Below are positions 8,281-15,999 of a DNA stretch of 64,000 bases, piece after piece (the first letter of the stretch is position 1; each line of letters starts with the position of its first letter). The notes under the pieces are model-generated. The model had not been told where the DNA came from and searched no databases. It was given only the letters and a program-made list of their open reading frames with translations. Location: assembly GCF_011393025.1 (NCBI RefSeq), contig NZ_JAAOEO010000004.1, positions 186,001 through 250,000 of the forward strand, read 5' to 3'. The stretch is from Neobacillus terrae (GTDB lineage: Bacteria > Bacillota > Bacilli > Bacillales > Cytobacillaceae). Position numbers and translations under genes: made by a program.

Positions 8281-9939
8281 CTACTCCAGGGTAGCAACCC
8301 TAAGCACTTCTTCTGTTGTTGTTAAACCCTGCTTGACTTTTAACAAGCCATCATCGATAAGAAAAATGGTTTGATTTTTCACAGCAAGCTCTCGAAGGGT
8401 TTGTAGTGATTCCCCGTTCATAATAACCCGTCTAATTTCATCATTTAAAATCAGAACCTCATGAAGGGCAATCCTTCCTTTATAGCCCGTCATATTGCAG
8501 GAAGAACAGCCTCTGCCCCGGCTAATCCTGTCAATTTTTATTCCTCTTCGCATAAAAATCTCCTGTTCCCGCTTTGAGGGTTCATGGACTTCCATGCAAT
8601 CCCGGCATCCCCTTCTGACAAGGCGCTGAGATACAATTCCACTCAGGGATGATGCCAGAAGGAAGGGCTCAACCCCCATATCAAGCAATCTAGTTACCGT
8701 ACCTATTGAATCATTTGTATGAAGCGTGCTGAGTACAAGATGTCCTGTTAGGGATGCCCTAATCGCCACTTCTGCTGTTTCCTTATCCCGGATTTCCCCA
8801 ACCATAATGATATTCGGATCCTGTCGGAGAATAGAACGAAGGCCAGCCGCAAAGGTCATGCCAACATTCTGGTTTACCTGAATTTGATTGATTCCTTCCA
8901 GCTGATATTCAACCGGGTCCTCAATCGTTATAATATTTACTTCTTCACTGTTCAGCTTATTTAAGGCTGCATAAAGCGTGGACGATTTTCCAGAACCAGT
9001 GGGCCCTGTAATCAGGACAATACCGGTGGGCTTTTCTATCATTTCTTTGAATCTATTTAAATTTAACTGGTTGAAACCAATTTTTGAAATATCATTTAAA
9101 TTGGCGCTCATATCGAGAAGCCGCATAACTATTTTTTCACCAAAGACGGTTGGAAGGGTTGAAACACGCAGGTCAATTGGCTGGAAATCCAGGTTTATTC
9201 TAATTCTTCCGTCCTGAGGCACCCGATGTTCAGTAATGTCCATATTGGCCATAATTTTAATTCGGGCTGTCATCACACTTTGCATATGCCTTGGTAAAAC
9301 ACGTTCGCTGCGAAGCACACCATCTATCCGGTAGCGAATAACCACCTTTGTCTCTTGGGGGTCAATATGGATATCACTTGCCCTTTGGACCGCCGCATTA
9401 GAGAGTATCTGATTGACAAGCCGGACAACCGGTGAGTTTTGATCCGTTACATCCTCTTCTCTTGCGTTTTCTCTTTGGGGAGTTTCTCCAATAAGTTCTT
9501 CAAAGCCCTCATCAATGTTATAAAATTTATTAATGGCGCGCAGAATGTCATCTTTGGTTGCAATGGCGGTTTCAATTTGAAATCCTGTTGAAAGGCGTAA
9601 ATCGTCTATAACTATAAAGTCCATTGGGTCTGCCATTGCAACAAATAGCTTATCCCCATTTTTTTTTAAAGGAATTATCAGGTTTCTTCTAGCCATTTCT
9701 TTTGGGATAAGTGTAAATAAATTAGTATCAAACGGGTAACGGTACAAGCTTATGTGAGGAATTCCTAATTGGTATTCAAGAACTTCGATTAATTGCTGCT
9801 CTGTAATATATCCTCTTTGGAGCAGGGCATCACCAAGCCTTTGACTGCTCCCTTTCTCCTTTAAAGCTGTCTGAAGCTGTTCCATGCTGATTAATCCTGA
9901 TTCAACCAATAAATCACCAAGCCGTTTTCTTAAAGGCAT
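8281..9939 (-). CDS. pilB: Type IV pilus extension ATPase PilB
   Basis: A 552-residue GspE-family ATPase. It has an N-terminal T2SSE_N/MshEN-type region (about 1-150), a Walker A GPTGSGKSS motif near residue 310, a Walker B region near 370-390, and a tetra-cysteine zinc motif (CRDC near 450, CSSC near 475) as in PilB and GspE. It drives pilin polymerisation. I start it at the ATG at 9939, which has a GGGGGGAAG ribosome binding site and gives the MPLRKRLGDLLVESG beginning normal for this family; the open frame continues 18 codons upstream into the preceding gene. MshEN-type N-termini in some PilB proteins bind cyclic-di-GMP, which would fit the diguanylate cyclase encoded nearby, but I did not verify the binding motif. 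Confidence 0.96.
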   Translation of the reverse strand: MPLRKRLGDLLVESGLISMEQLQTALKEKGSSQRLGDALLQRGYITEQQLIEVLEYQLGIPHISLYRYPFDTNLFTLIPKEMARRNLIIPLKKNGDKLFVAMADPMDFIVIDDLRLSTGFQIETAIATKDDILRAINKFYNIDEGFEELIGETPQRENAREEDVTDQNSPVVRLVNQILSNAAVQRASDIHIDPQETKVVIRYRIDGVLRSERVLPRHMQSVMTARIKIMANMDITEHRVPQDGRIRINLDFQPIDLRVSTLPTVFGEKIVMRLLDMSANLNDISKIGFNQLNLNRFKEMIEKPTGIVLITGPTGSGKSSTLYAALNKLNSEEVNIITIEDPVEYQLEGINQIQVNQNVGMTFAAGLRSILRQDPNIIMVGEIRDKETAEVAIRASLTGHLVLSTLHTNDSIGTVTRLLDMGVEPFLLASSLSGIVSQRLVRRGCRDCMEVHEPSKREQEIFMRRGIKIDRISRGRGCSSCNMTGYKGRIALHEVLILNDEIRRVIMNGESLQTLRELAVKNQTIFLIDDGLLKVKQGLTTTEEVLRVATLE

Positions 9940-9962
9940 TATCTTCCCCCCTATTCTAAAGA

Positions 9963-11315
9963 TTATTTTGGCTCCTCGTTTGGCTTGCCCCATAAATTTT
10001 CAGTTGATTCCCCTTGGCTGGATTTTTGTTGATTTGAAGGCATTTTAGTGTTGCTTTGTGGGTCGGAATTTCCCGGACCAGCATTTGTGCCTACCATATC
10101 TTCATTCTTATTTTTTTGATCTGCAACAGTTTCTCCTGTTACTTGTTGGGAAGTATCTGTGGCAGGCTCCACTGCAGCAAGGATAGCTCGTACAGTAATT
10201 TTAGGTACGGGTGCATAATAGTCTTCTGAAAGCAGAACTGATTTTTTAAAATTTGCATTTTCATAGATTTCCCTGGTAATTCTAATCAAATATCCTTCTG
10301 AGCCCTCCTTCAGTACCTTCTTTTGGTTACCAGCAAGAAGCGGGCTGTATTGAAGTACGGTTTTCGGCATAAATTGCTGTTTATCAGTTTCAGTTATTTT
10401 ATACTCGTAAAAAAGTTTTTGTCCGACCAGGCTGGTCTTAAGTTGTTTGCCATCCCAACTTATCTCAATGTTAAAGTCAGATTCATTAGGATTCGAAAAA
10501 ACTAAATCATCCTTTTGGGCAAAATCAATTTTTGCCTCATATCCCAATTCTGTATAGTCCGGCAATTCCCGGCCAATGTTTCTCTCAATAATGGAAAAGT
10601 TTGTAGGAAGAATGGCTTTATATATTCCAGAAGCGATAAAACTAAGAGTGTTTCCAGATAAATTGTTTAGCTTTTCTTTCTTTAATAATTCATTAAAAGA
10701 GAAAGTGGAATTGGCGTGGACCTGTATCTTTGCCAACTGTCCCACTGCCCTTTCTACTTCATCCGGTGCTGTTTTGGGTGTTAATACCGACTCGCAAATG
10801 GACGATGACTCGTCACTGTTTTTAATAAACTCCTTTAAATTAATAACATTCTCTCCTTCTGACAGAGAAGAAGCGACGATGTTAAGTTTTTTTGTAAAAG
10901 CATCCACATTAATATCGATACCTGGGAACTTCAGGGCGGCAATTTCTTCAGCCTGATCCTTCCCAAGCCCTGCCATAAGAGGATTATGCAGTCCATCTTT
11001 AGCTGTTGAAACAGAGTCCTCCAAATTAAATTGGAATTGATTAAGGTCAATTGCAGCTTCCTTTTCTTTATAATGAATAATTATTTTTGTGGTTTTCAGC
11101 CAGTCTGAATATTGCTGATTAATCAATGCAAGCGCCTCATTCTGGTTCTTTCCCCCAACGCTTACAGGTCCAATTTCCGTTCCAGGAGAAAAAACACCTG
11201 GCTGTTTATTATACTTTTCAAAAGCTAAAGCGCCAAAATGTGAAAAAGCAAAGATATATGCTGTGCATAACAGTAATACGACAAATAGCTTTATAGCCTG
11301 ATTGTTTTTCTTCAC
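9963..11315 (-). CDS. VanW/G5-like exported protein of the pilus operon
   Basis: A 450-residue protein with an N-terminal signal anchor (about 8-30), an N-terminal region resembling the peptidoglycan-binding-like domain found before VanW (about 45-160), a VanW-like core (about 185-330; FSFNELL, then the ERNIGRELPDY and DLVFSNPNE patterns), a G5-like end (about 335-385) and a disordered Gln/Asn/Ser/Pro tail. The function of VanW domains is unknown; an envelope or peptidoglycan role is assumed. The position directly upstream of pilB suggests a cell-wall adaptor for the pilus. The start is GTG with a GGAGG ribosome binding site 7 bases away. The stop is 23 bases before pilB. Confidence 0.75.
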   Translation of the reverse strand: MKKNNQAIKLFVVLLLCTAYIFAFSHFGALAFEKYNKQPGVFSPGTEIGPVSVGGKNQNEALALINQQYSDWLKTTKIIIHYKEKEAAIDLNQFQFNLEDSVSTAKDGLHNPLMAGLGKDQAEEIAALKFPGIDINVDAFTKKLNIVASSLSEGENVINLKEFIKNSDESSSICESVLTPKTAPDEVERAVGQLAKIQVHANSTFSFNELLKKEKLNNLSGNTLSFIASGIYKAILPTNFSIIERNIGRELPDYTELGYEAKIDFAQKDDLVFSNPNESDFNIEISWDGKQLKTSLVGQKLFYEYKITETDKQQFMPKTVLQYSPLLAGNQKKVLKEGSEGYLIRITREIYENANFKKSVLLSEDYYAPVPKITVRAILAAVEPATDTSQQVTGETVADQKNKNEDMVGTNAGPGNSDPQSNTKMPSNQQKSSQGESTENLWGKPNEEPK

Positions 11316-11348
11316 ATAGAGGCCTCCATAAACGAGCCATGATTTTGA

Positions 11349-12044
11349 CTATCTAACATTCTTTTCATCTAAAGGCTCAAGTGTCTCCCATTCGAAACTC
11401 GGTTCTTGCTTTCCTGCAGCAGCCTCCTGTAGAGCAGGAGATGAAGAATAGGTGATAAGGACTTCAAGTTCCTCCATTCGGGCCCACACCTCTGGCGAAA
11501 GCGCCGCTTCTTGTTTAGACTCATTTTTCGTACTTTGATCCGGTACTTTGCCTTTTTCATCCTGTTCTATGCTGCGATTAAATAAAAAAGATAAATCCTC
11601 CAGCGAATCTTCGGTAAGCTGAACTGTCTCTTTCGCTTGTATAGATTCAGATTTCTCCAAAGCTGAATCGAGCAAAATAACTCTCTCACCCTCTTTGATA
11701 GCTTCCCTTTCATAAGTAGAGACCTCGATAATTGCTTTTATGGGAAGGGGCTGAAAATCAATATGTATTTCATTATCAAGGTTTTTTTGCGATAAACCTT
11801 TTTTATATAAAGCAGAAGCAAGCCGATTGTCCATTATGTATACAGATAGGAAAACAAGAATAATCAGCACAGGAAAGGCAAGAAGCAGATTAAAAGTTTT
11901 TCCTGCTGCTTCAGAAATAAATGATATTAAAAGAGCTAGAATTAAGATTGATATTTTTCCTTTTGCAGTAATCCCAAGCTGTAATAAAAATAGAATGGGA
12001 ACCAAAAGTACCAATGACAGAACAGCCAAAACAACATTTTCCAT
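11349..12044 (-). CDS. Membrane protein of unknown function, first gene of pilus operon
   Basis: I do not recognise this 231-residue protein. It has three predicted membrane segments in the first 75 residues (about 3-23, 31-50, 52-72), followed by a long, acidic, hydrophilic cytoplasmic region rich in Glu, Ser and Gln, with no cysteine pairs or nucleotide-binding motif. It is the promoter-proximal gene of the minus-strand pilus operon, with a GGAGAG ribosome binding site, 33 bp before the VanW-like gene. By position it could be an accessory assembly or regulatory component of the pilus. Nothing in the sequence proves this. Confidence 0.7.
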   Translation of the reverse strand: MENVVLAVLSLVLLVPILFLLQLGITAKGKISILILALLISFISEAAGKTFNLLLAFPVLIILVFLSVYIMDNRLASALYKKGLSQKNLDNEIHIDFQPLPIKAIIEVSTYEREAIKEGERVILLDSALEKSESIQAKETVQLTEDSLEDLSFLFNRSIEQDEKGKVPDQSTKNESKQEAALSPEVWARMEELEVLITYSSSPALQEAAAGKQEPSFEWETLEPLDEKNVR

Positions 12045-12193
12045 TTACTCACTCTCCACGAGCCGAATGTACCGGTAAATTTATCATACAAATTCTATAA
12101 TAATATGAGCATTTATTGGAATTTTTGACATGATATACTATCTAATATTGTATAATAATTACATGGATTTTAAAAGAAGGCGGAAAAAAGATT
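12045..12193. promoter_or_regulatory. Divergent promoter region of the pilus locus
   Basis: A 149-bp AT-rich region between the two divergent transcription units. Plus strand: TTGACA at 12126-12131 followed by TATAAT near 12152, but with a spacer of about 20 bp, so weak or activator dependent. Minus strand: TTCCAA, 16-bp spacer, TATAGA around 12095-12122. Shared control of the pilus operon and minor pilins is plausible. Confidence 0.45.
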
Positions 12194-12616
12194 ATGGGGG
12201 AAAACCTGAAAGAAAAAGGGTTTACTTTAGTTGAAGTTTTAGTTTCAATTATATTGCTTTTTATTATTTTGACATCTTTTCTAAGTCTTTTTTTCCAGTC
12301 TGCAATGTTTATTCATTCAAATGAGGAAAAGCTTGGAACCATGCAAATGGCCCAGAAATATATTAATTTAATAGAGGAAAATGTAGGACTTTCTGACCTG
12401 AACAGTATTCAAATAGGAACCGAGATTGATAAGAAGGCTATTGATCAGCTGATATTAAAGAATACTAATAAATCCATTGACAGTTCTTCATTTAGAATTA
12501 AAGGATTTATAACTAATACTGACACTCCCAAAGGGCTGACTCAGTTTAAAATTATTGTTCAGGACCCAAACGATACAAAAAATAAGTCTGTTACCTATAC
12601 ATATATAAGAAAGTGA
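12194..12616 (+). CDS. Minor type IV pilin (PilV/GspI-like)
   Basis: A 140-residue prepilin with the class III signal KEKG|FTLVEVLVSIILLF: cleavage after Gly, N-terminal Phe and Glu at mature position 5. The hydrophobic helix spans about residues 9-32 and the globular part is small, without cysteines. It is the first of three pilin-like genes on the plus strand, divergent from the main pilus operon. The ribosome binding site is AGAAGGCGG. In other T4P systems such minor pilins form a tip complex that primes assembly. Base composition is clearly A/T rich compared with neighbouring housekeeping genes, which may reflect transfer or fast evolution. Confidence 0.87.
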   Translation: MGENLKEKGFTLVEVLVSIILLFIILTSFLSLFFQSAMFIHSNEEKLGTMQMAQKYINLIEENVGLSDLNSIQIGTEIDKKAIDQLILKNTNKSIDSSSFRIKGFITNTDTPKGLTQFKIIVQDPNDTKNKSVTYTYIRK

Positions 12617-12625
12617 GCTGTATCT

Positions 12626-13084
12626 ATGAGGGACGAAAAAGGAATTACTTTAATAGAACTACTTGCTGCACTTTCACTTATGATGGTTGTTTCTTTACTT
12701 ATTTATGGGGTGTTTTTTGACACTAATAAAAATTACAGCCGATTCTCGGAAAAAACAAGCTTACAGCAGGAAGCTAATTTGATGATTATGACTATAAAAA
12801 GTTATCAACAAAAGGAAGATAGTTACCTGCTTAGCTATGATTCTTCTAAGGACAAAGCCTTTATCGGAAAATCTGAAGCTAAACTGCCCCTGCACAGAAA
12901 TGATATAACAGTTACCAGTTTTAAAGCAGGGAACAACTATTTTGAATGCAATGATACCAATATCTTAGATATAGGCAATTTCACTGTTATACCTCCATCA
13001 CAAAAACAGTTGTTTATCTGTATTAAGCTAAAAAACAAACAGGGACAAACCTACCAAATAAATACAAGCGTCAAAAGATATTAA
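12626..13084 (+). CDS. Minor type IV pilin (PilW/GspJ-like)
   Basis: A 152-residue prepilin with the signal RDEKG|ITLIELLAALSLMM: Gly cleavage site, Ile at +1 and Glu at +5. The hydrophobic helix spans about residues 7-28 and is followed by a globular domain with two cysteines (about residues 108 and 132) that could form a disulfide. The start ATG is 9 bases after the previous stop and has no strong ribosome binding site, so translation is probably coupled to the first minor pilin. Assignment to PilW/GspJ rests on order and size only. Confidence 0.85.
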   Translation: MRDEKGITLIELLAALSLMMVVSLLIYGVFFDTNKNYSRFSEKTSLQQEANLMIMTIKSYQQKEDSYLLSYDSSKDKAFIGKSEAKLPLHRNDITVTSFKAGNNYFECNDTNILDIGNFTVIPPSQKQLFICIKLKNKQGQTYQINTSVKRY

Positions 13085-13104
13085 GAGGATGGAGGGCGAA
13101 GGCC

Positions 13105-14010
13105 ATTAAAAATGAAAAAGGTTATACACTGGTTATAGTGATGGTCGTGATGACCCTAGTAATTGTTTTTGGGCTTGCCTTAAGCGGAATGGCCCTCACA
13201 GCAAATAAACAATTTCATAAAACAGACAATCTCAACCGTGCTACGGATCTTGCAGAAATGGGTGCAACTTATTATAAATCGGTAATTAACAGTCTAATCC
13301 CATCTGCTGTAGCGGCAGCAAGAACTAACAAGACTACTTTTTGCCAGGAGTTAAAAAGACTGCATGACAGACAGGTGGGGATTTATGATTCCAAGACGGT
13401 TGAAAGCAGTAACAAATATCAAATTAGTTCCCCTGTCTTTCCAGCATGCATAGGCAATCCAAACAATATTCTCCTAAATTTTATAAGTACAGGGAAAACA
13501 GGAACAGAGGAAAAAGCTATTATTGGCCATTTAAAAATATCAAAAAGGATAGCTTCTGTAAGACCGGACTATTCTGCGTTTGAGAAATATGAGGACGATA
13601 AATTAAATAAAGACTTATCATTAACAGATCCAGTGAACTTTACCAACGATAATTTTAAAATAACTGGCGGCAGTTCTTTGAGGATTGAAAAGAGTGCATA
13701 TTTTAAAAGCCTTACTCTTGATGGGAATGCTGAGGTTTTAATCGGGGGAAATGCTGTGTTTCAGCAAATAACTTCTATGAATGGAAATACCCTTTTAATC
13801 GTGGAGGGAGATGCATATTTCCAAGCCACCCCCATTATCGAAAAATTTGTAGGTCATCCCACCCTCTGCATAAAGGGTAATATATACAAAGTTGATAACA
13901 ATCAAATTATGGAGTACACCGATTTCTCAAACTACTTTACCAACACTTGTGTTAATTCTAATGCCGATTGGTATATTGATGCGGAAAATGGATTATCCGT
14001 AGATTATTAG
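13105..14010 (+). CDS. Large minor pilin (PilX/GspK-like tip pilin), probable ATT start
   Basis: A 301-residue protein if started at ATT 13105. That codon lies nine bases after GGAGG (13091-13095) and gives a complete class III signal M-K-N-E-K-G|YTLVIVMVVMTLVIVF. No ATG, GTG or TTG supplies this leader: the two nearby ATGs (13089, 13112) are out of frame and stop quickly, and the first in-frame GTG (13138) would delete the cleavage site. Mature position 5 is Ile, not Glu; loss of Glu5 is typical of GspK/PilX-type tip pilins. The C-terminal third (about 190-275) has repeated short beta-strand patterns with Gly/Asn turns (SLTLDGNAEVLIGGNA, TLLIVEGDAYF), suggesting a beta-solenoid. Likely role: pilus tip or adhesin. 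Confidence 0.8.
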   Translation: MKNEKGYTLVIVMVVMTLVIVFGLALSGMALTANKQFHKTDNLNRATDLAEMGATYYKSVINSLIPSAVAAARTNKTTFCQELKRLHDRQVGIYDSKTVESSNKYQISSPVFPACIGNPNNILLNFISTGKTGTEEKAIIGHLKISKRIASVRPDYSAFEKYEDDKLNKDLSLTDPVNFTNDNFKITGGSSLRIEKSAYFKSLTLDGNAEVLIGGNAVFQQITSMNGNTLLIVEGDAYFQATPIIEKFVGHPTLCIKGNIYKVDNNQIMEYTDFSNYFTNTCVNSNADWYIDAENGLSVDY

Positions 14011-14058
14011 AAAAACTTGGCATTCTCCAAGTCCTTTTTGGCGGATGCCTTAGCTTTT

Positions 14059-14156
14059 CTTATCACGCTCAAAACGGCACATCGTGTGCCTTTCGCCTGA
14101 CTAGGACATCCTGTCCGTCGTGCGTTCAGAATTTATGGATATAAATTCTGATTAGC
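14059..14156 (-). repeat. Dispersed structured repeat, copy A
   Basis: On the minus strand this 98-bp element shares a 38-base identical block (rc 14119-14156) and a 19-base identical block (rc 14059-14077) with 36989-37105 on the plus strand. Between them lies a variable hairpin (GACGGACAGGATGTCC here). The 38-base block contains the palindrome CAGAATTTAT-n4-ATAAATTCTG. Non-coding. Confidence 0.85.
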
Positions 14157-14170
14157 CTAGAAAAAAATTA

Positions 14171-14197
14171 AAGCCGGTCCCTTGTGGGAGCCGGCTT
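14171..14197. terminator. Bidirectional terminator between minor pilins and diguanylate cyclase
   Basis: Palindrome AGCCGG(TCCCTTGTGGGA)GCCGGCT flanked by A-rich sequence on the left and T-rich sequence on the right, so it can serve the plus-strand pilin genes and the minus-strand cyclase gene. Confidence 0.85.
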
Positions 14198-14202
14198 TCG
14201 TT

Positions 14203-15921
14203 TTATTTAACGTATTCTGCAACTCTATTACGGCCCGCTCGTTTCGCACCTACGTAGAGAGCCCGGTCGGCATGCCTTATTAAAGCCAGTGAATCGTCTG
14301 CATCCTGGGGGGCAGCTGCAACACCAATAGATGCAGTGATATTAACAAGGAGAGGAATTTTTTCTTCTCCGAGATGCTCTTTTAAAGTAAAAGGCATGTC
14401 TGCAATTGTCTTCCTGATTCTTTCTGCCGTATCATAGGCATCTTCTTTCTCCATATCAGGCAATAAGATGACAAATTCTTCTCCACCATACCGCGCAACG
14501 GTTCCCCTGCCCCCAGTTAGCCCTTCAAGTCGTCGAGCCAGCTCACATAGGATTTCATTTCCGCTTTGGTGTCCATATGTGTCATTAACCTTTTTGAAAT
14601 GGTCAATATCCAGAATGATCAATGACAACAGCTTTCGTTCAAATTGATGAAGCTTTGTAAACTCTGCAGTAAGCATACTTTCAAAGTATCTGTAGTTATA
14701 CAGTTTGGTAAGCGGACAGCGTTCACTGTATTCTTTTGTTATCTCATAATGCTTTGCATTTTCAATGGCTACTGCAAAATGGGAACAAAGGATATCGACA
14801 ATCATAAGCTGCATTTTTTCGAATGCACGTTTTTTTCGTGAAGCGAGAATCAGCACGCCTACTACTTCATTGTTTCGAACAATTGGAACACCCATAACAC
14901 TTTCCACTGAAGTAGGAAGATAACCATTTTCATAATGCCACCACTCTTTTTTTGCAGAAAAAAGATATGATTTTTTTGATGACCAGACTATTCCGCTGAT
15001 GCCCTGATTTTTTCGTAATGGCGGCAGGTCATTTGGCTTCACTTCACCATTCTCAATCCTTCTGATTAGCACGAGCTCCTCCCGATTAACCACATCCAGT
15101 ACATAGGCAAAATCAACAGGAAGCATCTCAATTAATTTTTGGACAAACAGATCAATTACATCATTTACATGAACACGTTCTGCCAGCTGGTGTCCAATTT
15201 CGGCTGCTTTTTGCAGATACTCATTCACATTTTGACTGGAATAATAGAGATTAAGAATAATAGACAAGCTGGCAAATGGGATCCCAACAAACAATAAGGC
15301 TGATATCCCCACTTCTCTGTATATCGTATAAAGGACAAATCCGATTGGAAAGGTGATGACCGTTGTAACTGTTTCCCAAAGCAGGCTTTTATCAAAAAAT
15401 TTCTCGTTATATTTATATAAGAATTTAAAATACACAAAAAGAACTATTTGATTTATCAGATAACTTAAAACAGCGTAAGTTGCAGCTAAAATAAAGGAAA
15501 GCGGTCCATTTAGAACATCTATGCCAGTTTCGCCACCTAAGGCATAATAAATTATTCCGCTGGCAAATGACACTACGAAAAACATCTGGGAATTAATCAG
15601 ATAGCGGAACCAGCCCTCTTTTCCCACCCTTAGTCTAAGAAGCAGGACAATAAAGGCAATCTGGGAAAACAGCATTTCAATAGTTAGCCCATAATTTAAG
15701 AAAACGGACAACGCAACCCATTGAGATATAAAAACGGGGTTGTTATTAATAACCATTGGCATGGCAGACACAATACAGGTTAACAATAAAAATGCCAGCA
15801 GTTCAGGAATATGTCCTGAAAAATGCGGAGGATAAGCTTTTAAAGAATAAAAAAACCCTGCCGGAACTAACAAAAACCATATTAATAAATTAATTCTTTT
15901 CACAATGGGCTTTATATTCAC
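14203..15921 (-). CDS. Membrane diguanylate cyclase (multi-TM sensor, GAF, GGDEF)
   Basis: A 572-residue protein with about 7-8 transmembrane helices (10-235), a GAF domain (about 245-395) and a C-terminal GGDEF domain (about 405-570). The active-site loop reads ARYGGEEFVI, an intact GGEEF signature, so it should make cyclic-di-GMP from two GTP. The RxxD inhibitory site, expected five residues before the signature, is absent (GGRGTV), so classical product inhibition is unlikely. The GTG start follows GGGAGGAGG. It lies immediately downstream of the convergent minor-pilin genes and upstream of folC in gene order. Cyclic-di-GMP commonly controls T4P and biofilm formation, so a functional link with the pilus locus is a reasonable inference. 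Confidence 0.9.
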   Translation of the reverse strand: MNIKPIVKRINLLIWFLLVPAGFFYSLKAYPPHFSGHIPELLAFLLLTCIVSAMPMVINNNPVFISQWVALSVFLNYGLTIEMLFSQIAFIVLLLRLRVGKEGWFRYLINSQMFFVVSFASGIIYYALGGETGIDVLNGPLSFILAATYAVLSYLINQIVLFVYFKFLYKYNEKFFDKSLLWETVTTVITFPIGFVLYTIYREVGISALLFVGIPFASLSIILNLYYSSQNVNEYLQKAAEIGHQLAERVHVNDVIDLFVQKLIEMLPVDFAYVLDVVNREELVLIRRIENGEVKPNDLPPLRKNQGISGIVWSSKKSYLFSAKKEWWHYENGYLPTSVESVMGVPIVRNNEVVGVLILASRKKRAFEKMQLMIVDILCSHFAVAIENAKHYEITKEYSERCPLTKLYNYRYFESMLTAEFTKLHQFERKLLSLIILDIDHFKKVNDTYGHQSGNEILCELARRLEGLTGGRGTVARYGGEEFVILLPDMEKEDAYDTAERIRKTIADMPFTLKEHLGEEKIPLLVNITASIGVAAAPQDADDSLALIRHADRALYVGAKRAGRNRVAEYVK

Positions 15922-15999
15922 AGGGCCGCCTCCTCCCGCAGAATTGTTAGTAAAATAGTCACGATTTTACAATAATTTTAGCACTCCTTTAACGGTTTG

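Noticed and set aside
13085..13140. Frameshift in the third minor pilin (out-of-frame ATG at 13112)
   Set aside because: The frame is open from the GGAGG site through the signal peptide without any indel if ATT initiates, so a frameshift is not needed; only resequencing could exclude it fully.
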